A stretch of 64,000 nt of DNA, taken from NCBI RefSeq assembly GCF_963676685.1, contig NC_092357.1, positions 63,498,797 to 63,562,796 of the forward strand. The letters are read 5' to 3'. The position numbers were made by a program, and so were the translations under genes. Shown piece by piece: positions 1 through 12,205 of the stretch. Every line of letters starts with the position of its first letter. The stretch's first letter is position 1. The notes beneath the pieces were generated by a model that was given only the letters and a program-made list of their open reading frames with translations, ran no database searches and was not told the origin of the DNA. Origin of the DNA: Mytilus edulis. Lineage: Eukaryota > Mollusca > Bivalvia > Mytilida > Mytilidae.

Positions 1-430
1 CGAACTGGATAAACTCCGCCCGGTCAAGTGAAATAAATTGAGTAATAGTTGCCGATTGAGTCCAGAAGGTGTCAGGATTTACACAGAGAAGACAGAATAT
101 GTCGTCTCTGTGACACAAACAACATTGATGATGAGTACCATTACATTATGAATTGTAGAACATATAAACTATAGAAAAAGAAGGAAATGTTTAAGGAACT
201 ACTGTTAGTCAAATCCTTATATCTTTAAAGCTGATCAACAGTTAAACTCATCAAATATTGTAGTATTAGAAAAACTATGTAAAAGTTATAAATGTGAAAG
301 TCAGTCCTCCAAGCTAATTTAATTGTATCGTTTACACATGCATGTACTAATTTTACCTTATAGTTATGTGTATGTATGTTCTTGATAACTAGTAATTGAA
401 GTTTTATGAGAAATAAAGTATTCGTATTCC
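1..430 (+). mobile_element. LINE (non-LTR retrotransposon) 3' end, decayed
   Basis: Codons from about 40 to 160 read in one plus frame and contain a zinc-knuckle-like tail, R-I-C-R-L-C-D followed by IDDEYHYIMNC (positions 94-156). This Cys-x2-Cys ... Glu-Tyr-His ... Cys arrangement is the usual C-terminal motif after the reverse transcriptase of mussel LINEs. The frame is stopped upstream (TGA at 37-39) and soon after, so this is a broken remnant cut by the window edge. The AT-rich tail to about 430 ends in AATAAAGTATTCGTATTCC, the kind of A/T-rich 3' end such elements carry. No RT catalytic motif lies in the window. Confidence 0.65.
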
Positions 431-3400
431 TTTAAACATGTAAACCATAAATTGCAGTACACGAAGACAGCCTACGGGTAAAGTACAAGTGAATAAATCA
501 CAAAAAGATTATATTTAATCCTCATCCGTACGCGTCCTTGTAAATGCCGAAAACTCTGGATTTTCTTTGAAAATTACCTGAGAGGTTATAAAAGATCTAG
601 AAAAGACCAAAAATGAATTGAAATAAAAGATTTTTGTGTAGACGAGTTACAACATTGCATAAGCATGATTAGGAAATTTGAACAAAAAAAGTTCGTGCTC
701 ATCTTATAATTTGTAGTGGTGAAAAACACGCATATCGAGTTACGTAGACGAAAAAGAATAATTACATTCATAATAATTATGATGTAAATTCACGAAATTA
801 AAAGGTTATAATTAGAAAACAATTTAAAACACGATTCGTCATTCCCCATGTATAGTTATAGATTAAAACAAAATTATAATTTTAATTCTGAAATTCAAAA
901 GGCATGTTTCTGATACGTGACAGTTCAGCGAACACTATTACATGAAATGCACGATGATATTGACCGAAAACAAAGGTGAAAGATTCAAATTGTAAAATCA
1001 TTCGCTGAACGGTAGACTTTCTATCAATCATTCAACGATATAAAAAGACTTTTGAGTGTAAAAGTATGATAGAAATACTTTTAATTTATTGAAATGCCTG
1101 TTATATTATTCCAGTCATTGGTTACTAGTGCATGATTGTCAGTCCATTTCGATATTTCATAGCACTTTTACAAATTCTGAAAAAAAAAGAAAAGAAAAAA
1201 CTAATATTCCCATGGGAAAAATATATCTTCCCATGAGAAGAAAATTGTCCCGCAAAGTGTTCAACTCCCACAAAAGGGAATCTAACCAACTAAGAAATGC
1301 ATAATCATCTGTAGATTGATTTTTATATATGAAACGATGTGTATTGATTTTACTTGGTTCAATGTTCAGTGGCAAGTATTTTATATATGCGCAGGTCCTG
1401 AGACAGATAATCAAATTATCAGATTGCGGGATGACGGACAGGAAGACTCCAAACGTAACAGTGTGAACTAGCTGTCAGAAACTTAAGTACTCTCAGATTC
1501 TTTCATCGTTGAAGACCCTCTAGCGACTATAAAGATGAACAGGAATAAAAACGCTGACCATTGATAATTTGTATTTTTGTTAAGCTCTGACTTTGTGTTC
1601 GATTAGGTCCCGTGTATGTTTACCCCATATTCCTTTATTTTCTATAAAGGCGTCTGTCTTGACAGTAAGTTGACACGACTTAATCATGTTAATACTAGTT
1701 AAACCCTTAAATGTAAGACACCAGATGGAAATACTCAAAAAGGAGAGCCAGTTTGGTTCTCTTTAATGTTAAAGTTCAAATCTTCATGAAGAAACGACTA
1801 TATGTTTTCTGTATTCAGCATAGAATAATATCTTCTAAACTATATTTTTTCGCACAATGTCTGGATATTGGTGGACATGCATTATTGCGAAACCAGACAT
1901 TTACAAATGAAAATTAACACTTAGACTATAGACATTTAGTAGGGAAGTAAATGAACAAAAGACAAGTAATTCAGAAACATAAAATTGAGAATGGAAATAG
2001 GGAATGCATGGATCACGCAAAATTAAGCAGGGGCGACATCGGAGTAATGGGAGTTTGCTTCTTGCAAGACATTCGCCGTGAAAACAATTTGATATGAAGA
2101 CAAGCCTTTGTACTGTGACTTTGTTTTAAAATTTCAAACATGAGGCTGTTACGGCCCTGGTCAATGTTTTTAAGCAATACATAGTTTCCTTTCATTTTGT
2201 TGTTGGCTTTCTGAAATAAATGTTTACATATTTTAGACTATCATAATCCTCTTTTTCAATTTCAGTTAGTTATTTGGAAAAATACAAACCGTATAATTAA
2301 TTATTAAAGTTTCGTATGCATCATAAATCAACCGGCTCCGGCAACTTTTGACTTGTTCTAATATCAATAGTAATGATTTTCAGCGGAGAAAAAGATAGAT
2401 ATTTTGGTCGTGGTTGAAAGAATCGTAAAAGTGTTATTTTTCTAAATTCTGTTTGTTTAATCGGACAAAGTAGAGTCTTAATTTGATTTTTTTTTTTGCC
2501 GAACTGGACTCTATATTGTGTATTGAATTGAAAGTTTGCAAACGTTCCGACCAATGAAATTCATTTTAATATGTAACGCGAACTTCAACGAGAGCACCTA
2601 GATTAAATATTTTATCTATACTACAATCAGTTTTAACTTAGAAATTTCCGCTCAAATATATAGGAAATAAAATTATATGAAAACAACAATGCAGAATGTT
2701 TCTTTTCCATTTTTTTTAACAATGTTTATGTTCATTTCAATTTGGTAAGTAGACTTATATTTAATGCCCAAAACGTAAATATATGTTTTCTTTTAAAACA
2801 TTAAAAAACGTGAGAGTATGCCGATAAATAGCCAGTCTAGGTCGTTAAACTTAAATCAACTTACCCATCGTTATCGCAGACTAAAATTTATCTCATATAT
2901 ATATATGTTCATTTATTACAAGTACGTCAGGGTGCATGACAGCACGATAATCTTTTTGCAGAATCGTAAGAACAATATTTTTGTTTGATATTTGCCTCTC
3001 TTCCACAATTAACGCCCGATTTGGCCAGTGACTGGTATTACAATTTAACACAGTTTTAAAAGTTCAGTGGGCTGCTACTTCATTTATAATTTTGGGTATG
3101 ACTTTCTGTTTATCATATTCAACATACGTCAACATTGTCTTCATCAATTTTATTATTCAATTCATCAAAACCTTGTTTTTCATTACAAGCTTTTCCGTAT
3201 ATCAATATACGGCAAGAGAATGAATATTTGTTGCTTACCGGAAATATAAGATACATCGATTTAAATTATGTACACAATAAATAATTGCTGTGTAGTTTCC
3301 ATGTCTACATTTAATTTACGAGTACAATATAGTAAACATAGAGAAAAGAGAAACGGTAAATATACAGGAATACATAAAGTTTCGTAAATAGTTGCAAAGG

Positions 3401-4010
3401 ACCACATGTTACTTACATGCCATGAGGTTTCATAGCATTCAGTAATTTTTGAAACGCACATATATATGTGCGATAAAGATCTAGTGCATTTGAGCAAATT
3501 AGATTTATGTTATCCATCTAACTATTTTATTTTCAACAGATTCCCTAGTTTGACATTTTTAAACCACGCGTGCATATATATTTTAATGTTTTTATTTAAA
3601 TGCCTTATATATGAAAATGTCACGTGTATTATACGTTCGTTTAATTAAATTGTGGAGCATGTGACTTAATAAGACTACGCATTTAAAGTTTGAAACAAAA
3701 AACGATAGATACATCGAGGTCGTTTTGCTTGGGTGATTTACCAGTAAAAAGCTCGGGTCTCATCCATGTTTAAAACGAATTAATGGATGTTTGAAATAGT
3801 TTAACGGGGGCGTGGCCTATTAGTTTAACGCAACTAACCAGCAACTTGATTTCAATTGATTCACCGCAGAGAAATCTATTTGACTGGCGTTAAAATGAAT
3901 TGATATGAATTGATATGAATTAAATATAATTTTTAATTTTTGTCAATCTTTATCAATAAACGATCAATCTCATTTAAATAGCGTTAACACGTTTTTGTCC
4001 GTTCAAGTTA
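431..4010. other. Gene-free AT-rich stretch
   Basis: I see no convincing exon here. The short open frames are interrupted and lack matching splice sites or recognisable domains. A minus-strand open frame at 2195-2013 follows an acceptor-like TTTCAG but matches nothing I know. There is an 18-bp perfect palindrome (CGCACATATATATGTGCG, 3455-3472), a short inverted repeat (GTTCAGCGAA near 922 and its complement near 1002) and three copies of a 10-bp unit (ttgatatgaa) near 3900. Confidence 0.5.
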
Positions 4011-4014
4011 AATT

Positions 4015-4155
4015 CGGGTTACTAGTGTTTTATAGCGCCAACCCTCTCACTTTGATGACAGTCTCATCAAATTCCGTTATATATATAATGATGCGTGAAC
4101 TAAACAGACATAACACATAAGTTAGTCAAAATATGGGTACAGCCGTCATCATCGT
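4015..4155 (+). repeat. Dispersed repeat family B, fragment
   Basis: Matches the part of family B with 'tttatagcgcc...cctctcactttgatgacagtc' and 'atgatgcgtgaactaaacagacataa' also seen at 25990-26120. Other copies in the window are at 5875-6310 (interrupted), 19190-19290, 25845-26140, 33305-33620, 39580-39710, 46850-47010 and 49860-49975, with an opposite-strand copy near 45750-46035. Confidence 0.7.
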
Positions 4156-4610
4156 TTAACAATTTTAAATAGAACAATTTAACGGAACACAAAACAACAT
4201 CTGTCTACAAACACATTCATTGATTCGCGTGTCTGACGTCAGAAAATTGTATCCGTCACATCTTTTTGTCGTTTAATGTATAAACAAACAATTTGAAAAT
4301 TTCAAATAGGCAATGTTAGCATTATGGGTTAAAAAGTATGTAAGGATTTATTTCAGAAATAGACCAATTTAAGAAAGTCCAAAAGTTATATAGAATTTAT
4401 AAGAATCCATACATTATACATAGTAAAAGTATACAAGTGGCATCAGAAGAGACAATTGTCACCTGTATACTTCTTCATATTCACAATATTATTAGGGAAC
4501 CTTTTTATTTCGGGTCATATTCTAAACTCTCTTCAATATAAAAAAATGTGTTGTATGTTACTACTGTTTAATATTTTGGTATTGCACGTGATATAGATGA
4601 AGAAATACAA

Positions 4611-5177
4611 AACCTACCTTTGATTATGATAGTTGAGTCCAATACATGAGAGTAGCGTATCACACAAGAACATAACCTACCTTTGATTATGATAGTTGAG
4701 TCCAATACATAAGGGTGGCGTATCACACAAGAACAAAACCAACCTTTGATTATGATAGTTGATGCCAATACATGAGAGTAGCGTATCACACAAGAACATA
4801 ACCTACCTTTGATTATGATAGTTGAGTCCAATACATAAGGGTGGCGTATCACACAAGAACAAAACCAACCTTTGATTATGATAGTTGATGCCAATACATG
4901 AGAGTAGTGTATCACACAAGAACATAACCTACCTTTGATTATGATAGTTGAGTCCGATACATGAGGGTAGCGTATCACACAAGAACATAACTTACCTTTG
5001 ATTATGATAGTTGAGTCCAATACATGAGGGTAGCGTATCACACAAGAACAAAACCTACCTTTGATTATGATAGTTGATGCCAATACAAGAGAGTAGCATA
5101 TCACACACAAACATAACTTACCTTTGATTATGATAGTTGAGGCCAATACATGAGGGTAACGTATCACACAAGGCAGC
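4611..5177. repeat. 63-bp minisatellite, nine copies
   Basis: A 63-bp unit beginning near 'aacctacctttgattatgat' starts at 4611, 4674, 4737, 4800, 4863, 4926, 4989, 5052 and 5115. Because 63 is a multiple of three and the unit lacks a stop in one minus frame, it produces a 203-codon open frame of 21-residue repeats. I take this as an artefact of the period, not a protein. Copies 2-3 and 4-5 are near-identical pairs (aacctacc/ttgagtcc alternating with aaccaacc/ttgatgcc), showing a 126-bp higher-order duplication. Confidence 0.93.
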
Positions 5178-5561
5178 ACACTTCAACAATGACGTGTGTT
5201 TCTTTGAAATCAAAATGTTCAGGACTGCTTTATAGTTTGATGTACATCGAGAGAAATGACCATCGTAAAGGTTATTCACAACTGCAAAACATATTTTTTT
5301 TTATATATGACCACGCTTTTAAAAATACAGCTGAATTAAGTATGAAAATCTACAAATGGCATGTTTAATGCGTTTAATCTACAAATGACATGTTTGATAC
5401 ATAAAATATAATGAAAATGTTACCGGGGATCGCGAACATTAGAGTATCTCGATTACGAATTCCAATACTTTATTTACTATTTATCGGTACGTAAACGGAA
5501 TTCTCTATATAGTTATTACAAGCATATATAAGTTAGCAAGAACAATAATTATATATTATTG

Positions 5562-5638
5562 TTGATCATCTCAACGAAATTGATTTTCTCGTTTGAGCTG
5601 ACAGGGCGAGAGCGAGCAAGGTAATCGAGTTGAGATGA
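5562..5638. repeat. Small foldback element
   Basis: TCATCTCAAC near 5565 and GTTGAGATGA near 5630 are perfect 10-bp inverted arms. The similarity continues inward for about 15 bp with mismatches. Likely a short MITE-like or hairpin remnant. Confidence 0.55.
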
Positions 5639-5874
5639 CTCATGGTACTCTGTTTAACAATATTTTACCTACGACGACGTGTCAATTTCATGTCAATTTT
5701 ATTAGCAACGCCACGTGCCTCCTTAGTTTCTTGTGATAATTTTCCATCCTAAGCGAGAAGCATGATATGAAAAATTATCACAAAACAAGATCAAAAGACA
5801 AATGCAAAAAACAGCGACAATGATAATTATAATATTAATATGGATTTTACTACAGCACTTGTTTTATCGTTAAA

Positions 5875-6310
5875 AATTAAATCACAAAAATATCGAACTC
5901 CGATGTCTCTAAGCAAATAGCAAATAGCAAGATAAAAATCTAAACACACCAAAGAAGGATTAACAACAGTCATATTCCTGACTTAGTACATAGCGTTTAG
6001 AATTTTGGAATTTAGGGTTCTCAATGCTCTTCAACTTTGAACTGGTTTGACTTTATAACTATTTTGATCTGAGTGTCACTGATGTCAGAGTCTTATGTAG
6101 CAAGACTCTGGCGTAAACAAGTATAATCCTGGTACCTTTGATAACTATTTGTACAGGCATGTTCTCACGTAGAAAATTGCAGATAAAACCAGAATTCATA
6201 GCTAGCTAAACCTCTCTCGTGGATGACAGTCGCATAACTTTCCATTATATTAACAACGATGTGTAAAACAAACGAACACACATATTTAGAGGATGAAATG
6301 TCAAAAAGGA
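5875..6310 (+). repeat. Family B repeat interrupted by family D
   Basis: 5875-5999 is the left part of family B ('tcacaaaaatatcgaactccg...catattcctgacttagtac'). 6161-6310 is its continuation ('aggcatgttctcacgtagaaaattg ... cctctctcgtggatgacagtcgcat'). Between them, about 6000-6160, lies a family D copy ('ttctcaatgctcttcaactttg...gagtgtcact...ctggtacctttgat'). 'gtac' occurs at both junctions and may be a target-site duplication. Confidence 0.75.
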
Positions 6311-6533
6311 GTAAAACATTTATAACAAATTATAGACACACTGTTGTTATCTGTGTTTACTGTTTTTAATTATCTAATATTTTGTAAGTCGAATTTAACA
6401 TAAATTGTCCCTGTTGTTCAATGATAACCATCAATTGAATTAAAAAAAAAACAATTTACAATTATTTTCTGAAGTTAATTTGGATTATGTGCATGTATCT
6501 TATAAACAATACCGCTTGCATTGAAGCGATCTC

Positions 6534-8228
6534 TCACGAAAAGGAAACAATATTACCTTCTAGTTGAACCTTCCATTCTCCTATTCCTCCCCATGTGATT
6601 ATTCCTATGCTTTTTACTGTAAAAGGATCTGGATCAGTCCACTCAGCTATAACGTTTATACCAACGATAAGTCCCTTTCCCATCATTAGAACACCGTTGT
6701 TGGCACTGATCCAGAATTGTCGGTATTCATCACATTTACATATGTCTGGAGTGTTGAATATGACGACTTGTTGGCTACTTTGGGTTAATGAATCATCATT
6801 CCGTCTTAGAATAGCTGATTTTTGATTTTCCCAGCCACCAATTATAAATTCATAAATGGGCTTCGAGGAGTTTCCATTGTCTGAATTGGACATAATGGTA
6901 TTAGCATCTCCACATGCTTTTGCCTCGAATGTTAGTGTCGTTATTCCACCTAAATCAAGACCGCATTGGTTGATATCAACAACATACTGCAAAAAATCAG
7001 CGACTTGAAATAAATTCAATTTCCCGTTATTTGGTGTTGTAAATGTATTTTCAATTACCAGTCCTGTAAAATATATATATTAACCAATCCAGTTCTTTTC
7101 AATTAAGACAGACAAATATATGATAAAAAGGGGGAGAAGACAAATGTACAAACGGGGCATTTAAAAACCAAAGAAAACACACAGCTCATTGACAAGAATA
7201 ATAAAGAAAATAAACAAACAGGACACAAAACATTAAATCCAACTTTGGAAGGAACAAGTGCATAAGCAAAATTATAGCTTTAAGGTAATTTAAAAAAGAA
7301 GATGTGGTATGATTGCCAATGAGACAACTCTCCACAAAAGACCAAAATGACACAGACATTAACAATTATAGGTCACAAGTCTACTCAAACCATACAGATA
7401 TGGCCAGGGGACCACTCTATTTAATTCAATTACTAAAAAATAAAATCAATTTGCTATGTAATTCAGGTTAAACAAAACGTCAATTAGGCAAATTACGGAA
7501 TTGTTTATAAAAATGTCACCGTTTCGAGTTTTGTTTGAAATCATCAACGCTGCATTACATTTGAAAAGCATTCACTTCTTTTATTTATAATATTATTCAT
7601 TTGAAGAAAAACCGGCAATAAGATGACAAATAAACAAACGGACGAACATGTTCACTTAATACTAAACTTCTTCTAACATTCTACTGTTATAGGAAGACAT
7701 CACTAAATAAGCGGCTTACAACCAATAAGATAGAAAAAAAGCAATTTGTTTTGACTTTGTATTTGGTGTATGTTATTAATAAACACATATTGCAAATTTT
7801 GAGACCGTACCAAACACCTGAATCAAAATCAAGTTGGCTAGTATATTTTTTACAATATTTTGCCCATTCAAAACTTGGAATTTTAAAATGAAAATAATAA
7901 TAAGAAAATCAAAGTAAAGAATTAGTGTGGAATCATTTTTAGTTCGAATAAATTTACCTGCTGTATTTTTTACCATCATATAACAGAAACAACTGATGAG
8001 TGTGGATTTGTAAATGAAGGTACTGGCACAAAAACAATGAATAAATTAAATTGTGCCTGTATTTGAAACTTGTGATATTAGATCAGAATATCAAAAGCAC
8101 TCATACTACAGCTTCTTATATTTTTATGTAACATTTATTTTTTAAGCATTACAATGAATTATATAAGTCTTACCTAAAGAATTTAGAGCAATAATAGTTA
8201 ACAGGAACAATCTTTGACCAGAAGCCAT
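6534..8228 (-). CDS. Secreted FAMeT-like domain protein, two exons
   Basis: Exon 1 (8228-8174) encodes MASGQRLFLLTIIALNSL, a typical signal peptide, and ends phase 1 at TTAG|GTAAG. Exon 2 begins at 7063 after TTTTACAG and continues in frame. It carries the features of the farnesoic acid O-methyltransferase-like domain (Pfam Methyltransf_FA): FEAKACGDANTIMS, YEFIIGGWENQKS, FWISANNG, WTDPDPFTVKSIGI and a closing GGIGEW. In spite of the family name, such domains in bivalves are mostly extracellular and probably do not act as methyltransferases. Exon 2 reads to a TGA at 6536-6534, giving about 194 residues. A good donor (GAAG|GTAATA at 6556) lies 20 bases before that stop, so a longer spliced form with 3' exons that I cannot find is also possible. 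Domain and start are secure; the 3' end is not. Confidence 0.8.
6557..7063 (-). CDS. Exon 2 (FAMeT-like domain)
   Basis: 507 bases if spliced at 6556, a multiple of three, so phase is 1 at both ends as in other shuffled extracellular domain exons. The whole domain lies in this one exon. If the donor is not used, the frame extends eight residues to the stop at 6534. Confidence 0.8.
7296..7412 (+). repeat. Dispersed repeat family A
   Basis: Contains 'gatgtggtatgattgccaat gagacaact' followed by 'acacagacattaacaattatagg'. Other copies: 11829-12205 (+, longest), 15635-15783 (-), 17043-17086 (+, fragment), 23308-23650 (-, long), 31508-31615 (-, degenerate), 35205-35305 (-) and 51768-51805 (+, fragment). 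This sequence is very common in mussel genomic DNA in my experience. Confidence 0.8.
7785..7870 (+). repeat. Degenerate copy of the TTAAGGTGGTACC MITE
   Basis: 'gtaccaaacacctgaatcaa aatcaagttggct' matches the left part of the MITE at 47389-47670 ('gtacctaacacctgaactaa aatcaatttggct'). The outer end and right half are not recognisable. It lies in the intron of the FAMeT-like gene. Confidence 0.5.
8174..8228 (-). CDS. Exon 1 (signal peptide) of FAMeT-like gene
   Basis: 55 bases: ATG at 8228-8226, a hydrophobic run LFLLTIIAL, then donor GTAAGACT. It ends one base into a codon, matching the phase of the next exon. Confidence 0.8.
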
Positions 8229-8711
8229 CTTCTATTCAAAATCGGCTTTCTCGGTTGATTGTATAGAGTATGTCGAGTTATCACGAATGCTTCTACTTTA
8301 GTCAAATTGTTGTAGAAATATGATAGAAGTTCTTTTCTTTACCGTTATAAATATTACAATAGCAAAAGTCGATATTATCATGCATGATGGTGTATAATTC
8401 TATAACGATATTTTAATCAAACAATTTAATACGCGTGTGTTGTATAATTTTCAAATGAAAAGATCGAAGAATGTCAGAATGATAAATCTTTTTTGATAAT
8501 TATCTTAAGAGATTATTCATTTCCCTACCAGTGAACATGAATAAAATGTGTTCAGTACTAAGTTTAAATAAGCCTTTTATGTTTTGTTATTGTCACTGTG
8601 CATATTCCAAAGGATTTGTCCTTTTGTAATACATGTTTTCTAGTTGAAGTTTGGATTAATCTCATAAAAATGAAACAAATTGGAAAAAGGAAAACTGACA
8701 AAATTAAAAAC

Positions 8712-9627
8712 CAATTGTTCAAAGAACAATTGAAGGTCTTTCCACCGACAAGTATCTATTTTGATATGAAAATATTAAAATTCAGTTGAAAATGTCAGTT
8801 CCTATGGCTTAATGATGTATAAATATGAATTTTGAAGCAAAGGTCAAAATCAAGAACGTCCAATTAACCTATGACCTTGAACTCAATTTTAAGGTCATAA
8901 ACCAAGGATTCCAAATCAAAAGACCCTAGGTCTGTATTATGTATGGTTCAGGAGTAATATCCCTTTACGCATAATTCTAAATATAAAAGGGGCAAAAACT
9001 CCCATTTATTGTCTACGCACCCTTCCAATCAAAATTTATAAGTTACGACATGTCGCAACTAACAATTTAGTAAAAACAATTTGTCGAAATCTTATAAAGT
9101 TAATGAAAAAGAGTGAAAATAAGCCAAAATCAAAATTTAGAATTTGACCTTACCTTTTGACCTTGACCTAATTTTCATTTTTTTTGGACCAATGATCTTA
9201 AATCAAAAGACCCGAGGTCTCTAGCACTTATGGTTTACAAGATAGAAATGCATATCCACTTATATCAAATGCATAAGAGGAAATAACTCTCATATGGAGC
9301 GTTCATATCACTTCGGTCAAAATAGGACAAATCATGCGAAGGATATAACAAGCAATTTTGTAAAATAAATTTGTCATAATATTTTACGGTTGCGAAGGAG
9401 TTGCGCTCACAAGGAAAACAGTGTTTGGGGAGATAACTCCTACAAAGAAAAGTATTCGTTTACGCATGGTAAATTTCAAAAGCGCATAAACTGATCGATA
9501 TCATTTACCAAATATCTAAGCGACATATTGCGAAACAAATGTTTATCGCAAGAACAAAATTAGGCGGAAGAAAAAAAAATAATCAGAAGAAAACAATAGG
9601 TCTTTCCACAGAAAAGTGGAAAGACCT
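8712..9627. mobile_element. Element flanked by AGGTCTTTCCAC inverted repeats
   Basis: AGGTCTTTCCAC occurs at 8734-8745, and the right end is a hairpin of the same 12 bases: AGGTCTTTCCAC (9598-9609), a 6-base loop and GTGGAAAGACCT (9616-9627). A second hairpin, CAATTGTTC/GAACAATTG (8712-8732), abuts the left end. The roughly 0.9 kb between has no coding frame and contains repeated 'tgaccttgaac/aatcaaaagacc' phrases. It resembles a non-autonomous DNA element. Confidence 0.6.
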
Positions 9628-9639
9628 AGTAATTTAATT

Positions 9640-10880
9640 AATGAAAAGTTGTTATCCGTTTGAGCATTAAACTAACTCCAAAAAAAAATTCCTTTAAAAA
9701 AAAAACCAAACTGAAATCAGATTTCAATAGTTCGCATTAGTTATTTTAAGAGCCGTTTTTATATACTTCTTCATCCAGAAATGAATTATTTTGTTTATAA
9801 TGTACTAATATAACATCATTTGGTGACAATGCTTATTTTGGGACAAGATTATGTCTATGAGCTGGTAGACAATACATGTTCAGCCAATCAGGCATTGCAC
9901 ACGTTCATGTTTTTCTTCATCTGGTAATGACGTCTCTACACTATATCGATGTTGTTTGTTAGGGATGAATACCTTTCAACGTTCTTTCAGCTTTTTTTAA
10001 AATGTTTTTCTGATTTGTATCAGTCTGGTGAGTTAAAACCTGTTCAAATGATTGTCATAATTTGTTCTCATGTTGAATTGTAACACCACTGTCCTGTATA
10101 ATGCACTAATATATTGGAAATTCGTCGACAATTCTTATTGTGAGAGAAAGGTATTCAAAGGGAGCAGTTGTGGCACTGACAATTATAACAAGATACCAGT
10201 TATCAAAACTCTAAATAAATGATAACAAGTTACTGATGTATGTTAGCAAAGATTAAACAGAGATAAACCAGAAGTCTATTAATAATAAAATATGTCTGAA
10301 AATGCTAGAACTGACTTGTATTTGTTTTCTTACATACAGTATCTGTCAAATATTTTAATAAAGTTTAGAACAATATATATTTATTCATATACATCCGTGT
10401 TATATAAATATTTATTGATGAAATTAATTCAAGAAACGCGTTTCAGATGCATTGAATTTATGAGGTGTTGTTTTAATTTGTTAAACAGATTACCAATTTA
10501 GTAATTTGTGTTGACATAAATGGTTTTCCTCGAATAGGACAATTGAAAGAGAAATTTGCAAGGCACTGTCTGAACACCGGATAATAAATTCAAATAATAT
10601 TCATAATCCGATCAGCCGGTAATTTGTATTAAATGTCAAACCAGCTGTTTCTCTCAGTCTTCAGATTCCAACACTAAAGTATATCTTTATAGGAATGACA
10701 GTAATATTTTTTTTGTATGTCTATGAAGAAATATCATCTGAATTATGGTCACATGAGAAAATTATTTCTATGCTTACTAGAACAAAACTTGAAAAATGTT
10801 ATCTAAAATTCACATTATCAGAGTTCCATATAGGTGTTCTAATAAATAACCAAGAGCCTGAAGATATTTCAAACAGATTA
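9640..10880. other. Gene-free stretch
   Basis: No exon, domain or repeat family was recognised. Short open frames here have no coding character that I can see. Confidence 0.4.
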
Positions 10881-10882
10881 TT

Positions 10883-11304
10883 ACACAACTACTTTTGCAT
10901 AGGTAGTATTTCAATACCAAACATCTGTAGTACTGGAAATCTACTTTTAATATTTAGTAATATTTTATTACTTTAAAATTATTGTAATATTTAGGTACCT
11001 TTATTTTGCAGTACTTGATTTGTACTTGAAATTTATATACAACAGATTTTCAGGCACATCGTTACATGTTTAGCATTTTGAAAGTTTGTCTATTTAAAAT
11101 CTCTTATAGTTATAATGTTCAATCATTATATACATTGATCAATGTTTGCACTTGTTCTAGACATCTCTTAAAGTACTGTAAAATAGAGGTACCTAAATAT
11201 CACAATACTTTTAAAGTAAAGAAAAAGTACTTATTATTTAAAGAAAATTTCCAGCTCTACAGATTTCAAGGACAGAGATAGTAGCTATGCAAAAGTAGTA
11301 GTGT
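10883..11304. mobile_element. Foldback (MITE-like) element, copy 1
   Basis: Ends 'cacaactacttttgcatagg' and, inverted, 'ctatgcaaaagtagtagtg'. Internal arms also mirror each other ('gtagtactggaaatctactt' on the left, 'tttccagctctacag' on the right). Its homologue is at 60616-61031. The short open frames inside are by-products. Confidence 0.75.
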
Positions 11305-11828
11305 CTATACCTATGTTTTAAAAGCCTGATGATAACACAAAAAAAAAACAAGTACGTAAAAATTCTGCACGTCTGTGTATCTATAAGTAGAATGTAAGAG
11401 TGGAAACATCACCTTTTTAAAAGTAAAGCCGGATTGCTGTTTGACGTAATCCAATTTAGAACAAAATGCATTTAATTGCAATACTAATGAAGAGCCTATA
11501 TCAGTACTGAACGAATAACAATGAGACGAAGAACAACGATCAAGAGTTGTTGACGCTTTTCTAAACTATGTTGAAGTCCTTCCCTTAATCACAGTCTGAT
11601 TAAAAATTAATCTAGACTCTCTTTGCCTATTGCTATTTCTAACATTACGTCCTCCAAACGCTTTGAGTACACACCCCTTGAAAATATGAATATATTGTTA
11701 GAGCTGTTCCAATCGTACTCAATCGTCAAATATTTTTTATGGGAAAATACACGCTTGTAAAACCAAAAATTGTCACAACAATGAGATGTAAACAGACGAT
11801 GCTAAAATGTGTTATATGATATAAAACA

Positions 11829-12205
11829 GAAGATGTGGTATGATTGCCAATGAGACAACTATCTACAAACGATCAAAATTACACAGACATTAACAACTAT
11901 AGGTCACCGTAGGGCCTTCAACAATGAGCAAAGCCCATACCGCATAGTCAGCCATAAAAGGCCCCGATAAGACAAAGTAAAACAATTCAAACGAGAAAAG
12001 TAACGGCCTTATTTATGTAAAAAAATTAACGAAAAACAAATATGTAACACATAAACAAACAACAACAACTGAATTACAGGCTCCCGACTTGGGACAGGCA
12101 CATACATAAATAATGTGGCGGGGTTAAACATGTTAGCGGGATTCCAACCCTCCCCTAACCTGGGACAGTGGTATACAGTACAACATAAGAACGAACTATA
12201 AAAAT
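11829..12205 (+). repeat. Dispersed repeat family A, long copy
   Basis: Starts 'gaagatgtggtatgattgcc' and continues through 'caaagcccataccgcatagtcag', 'ggctcccgacttgggacagg', 'atgtggcggggttaaacatg' and 'ccaaccctcccctaacctgg'. The same order of phrases occurs on the opposite strand at 23308-23650. Confidence 0.85.

Noticed and set aside
2013..2195. Possible 3' exon of the FAMeT-like gene
   Set aside because: Follows an acceptor-like TTTCAG, but the frame matching phase 1 stops after 13 codons and the open frame has no recognised domain.
4568..5179. 203-codon minus-strand open frame of 21-residue repeats
   Set aside because: Explained by the 63-bp tandem repeat whose period is a multiple of three; no signal peptide, splice or coding context.
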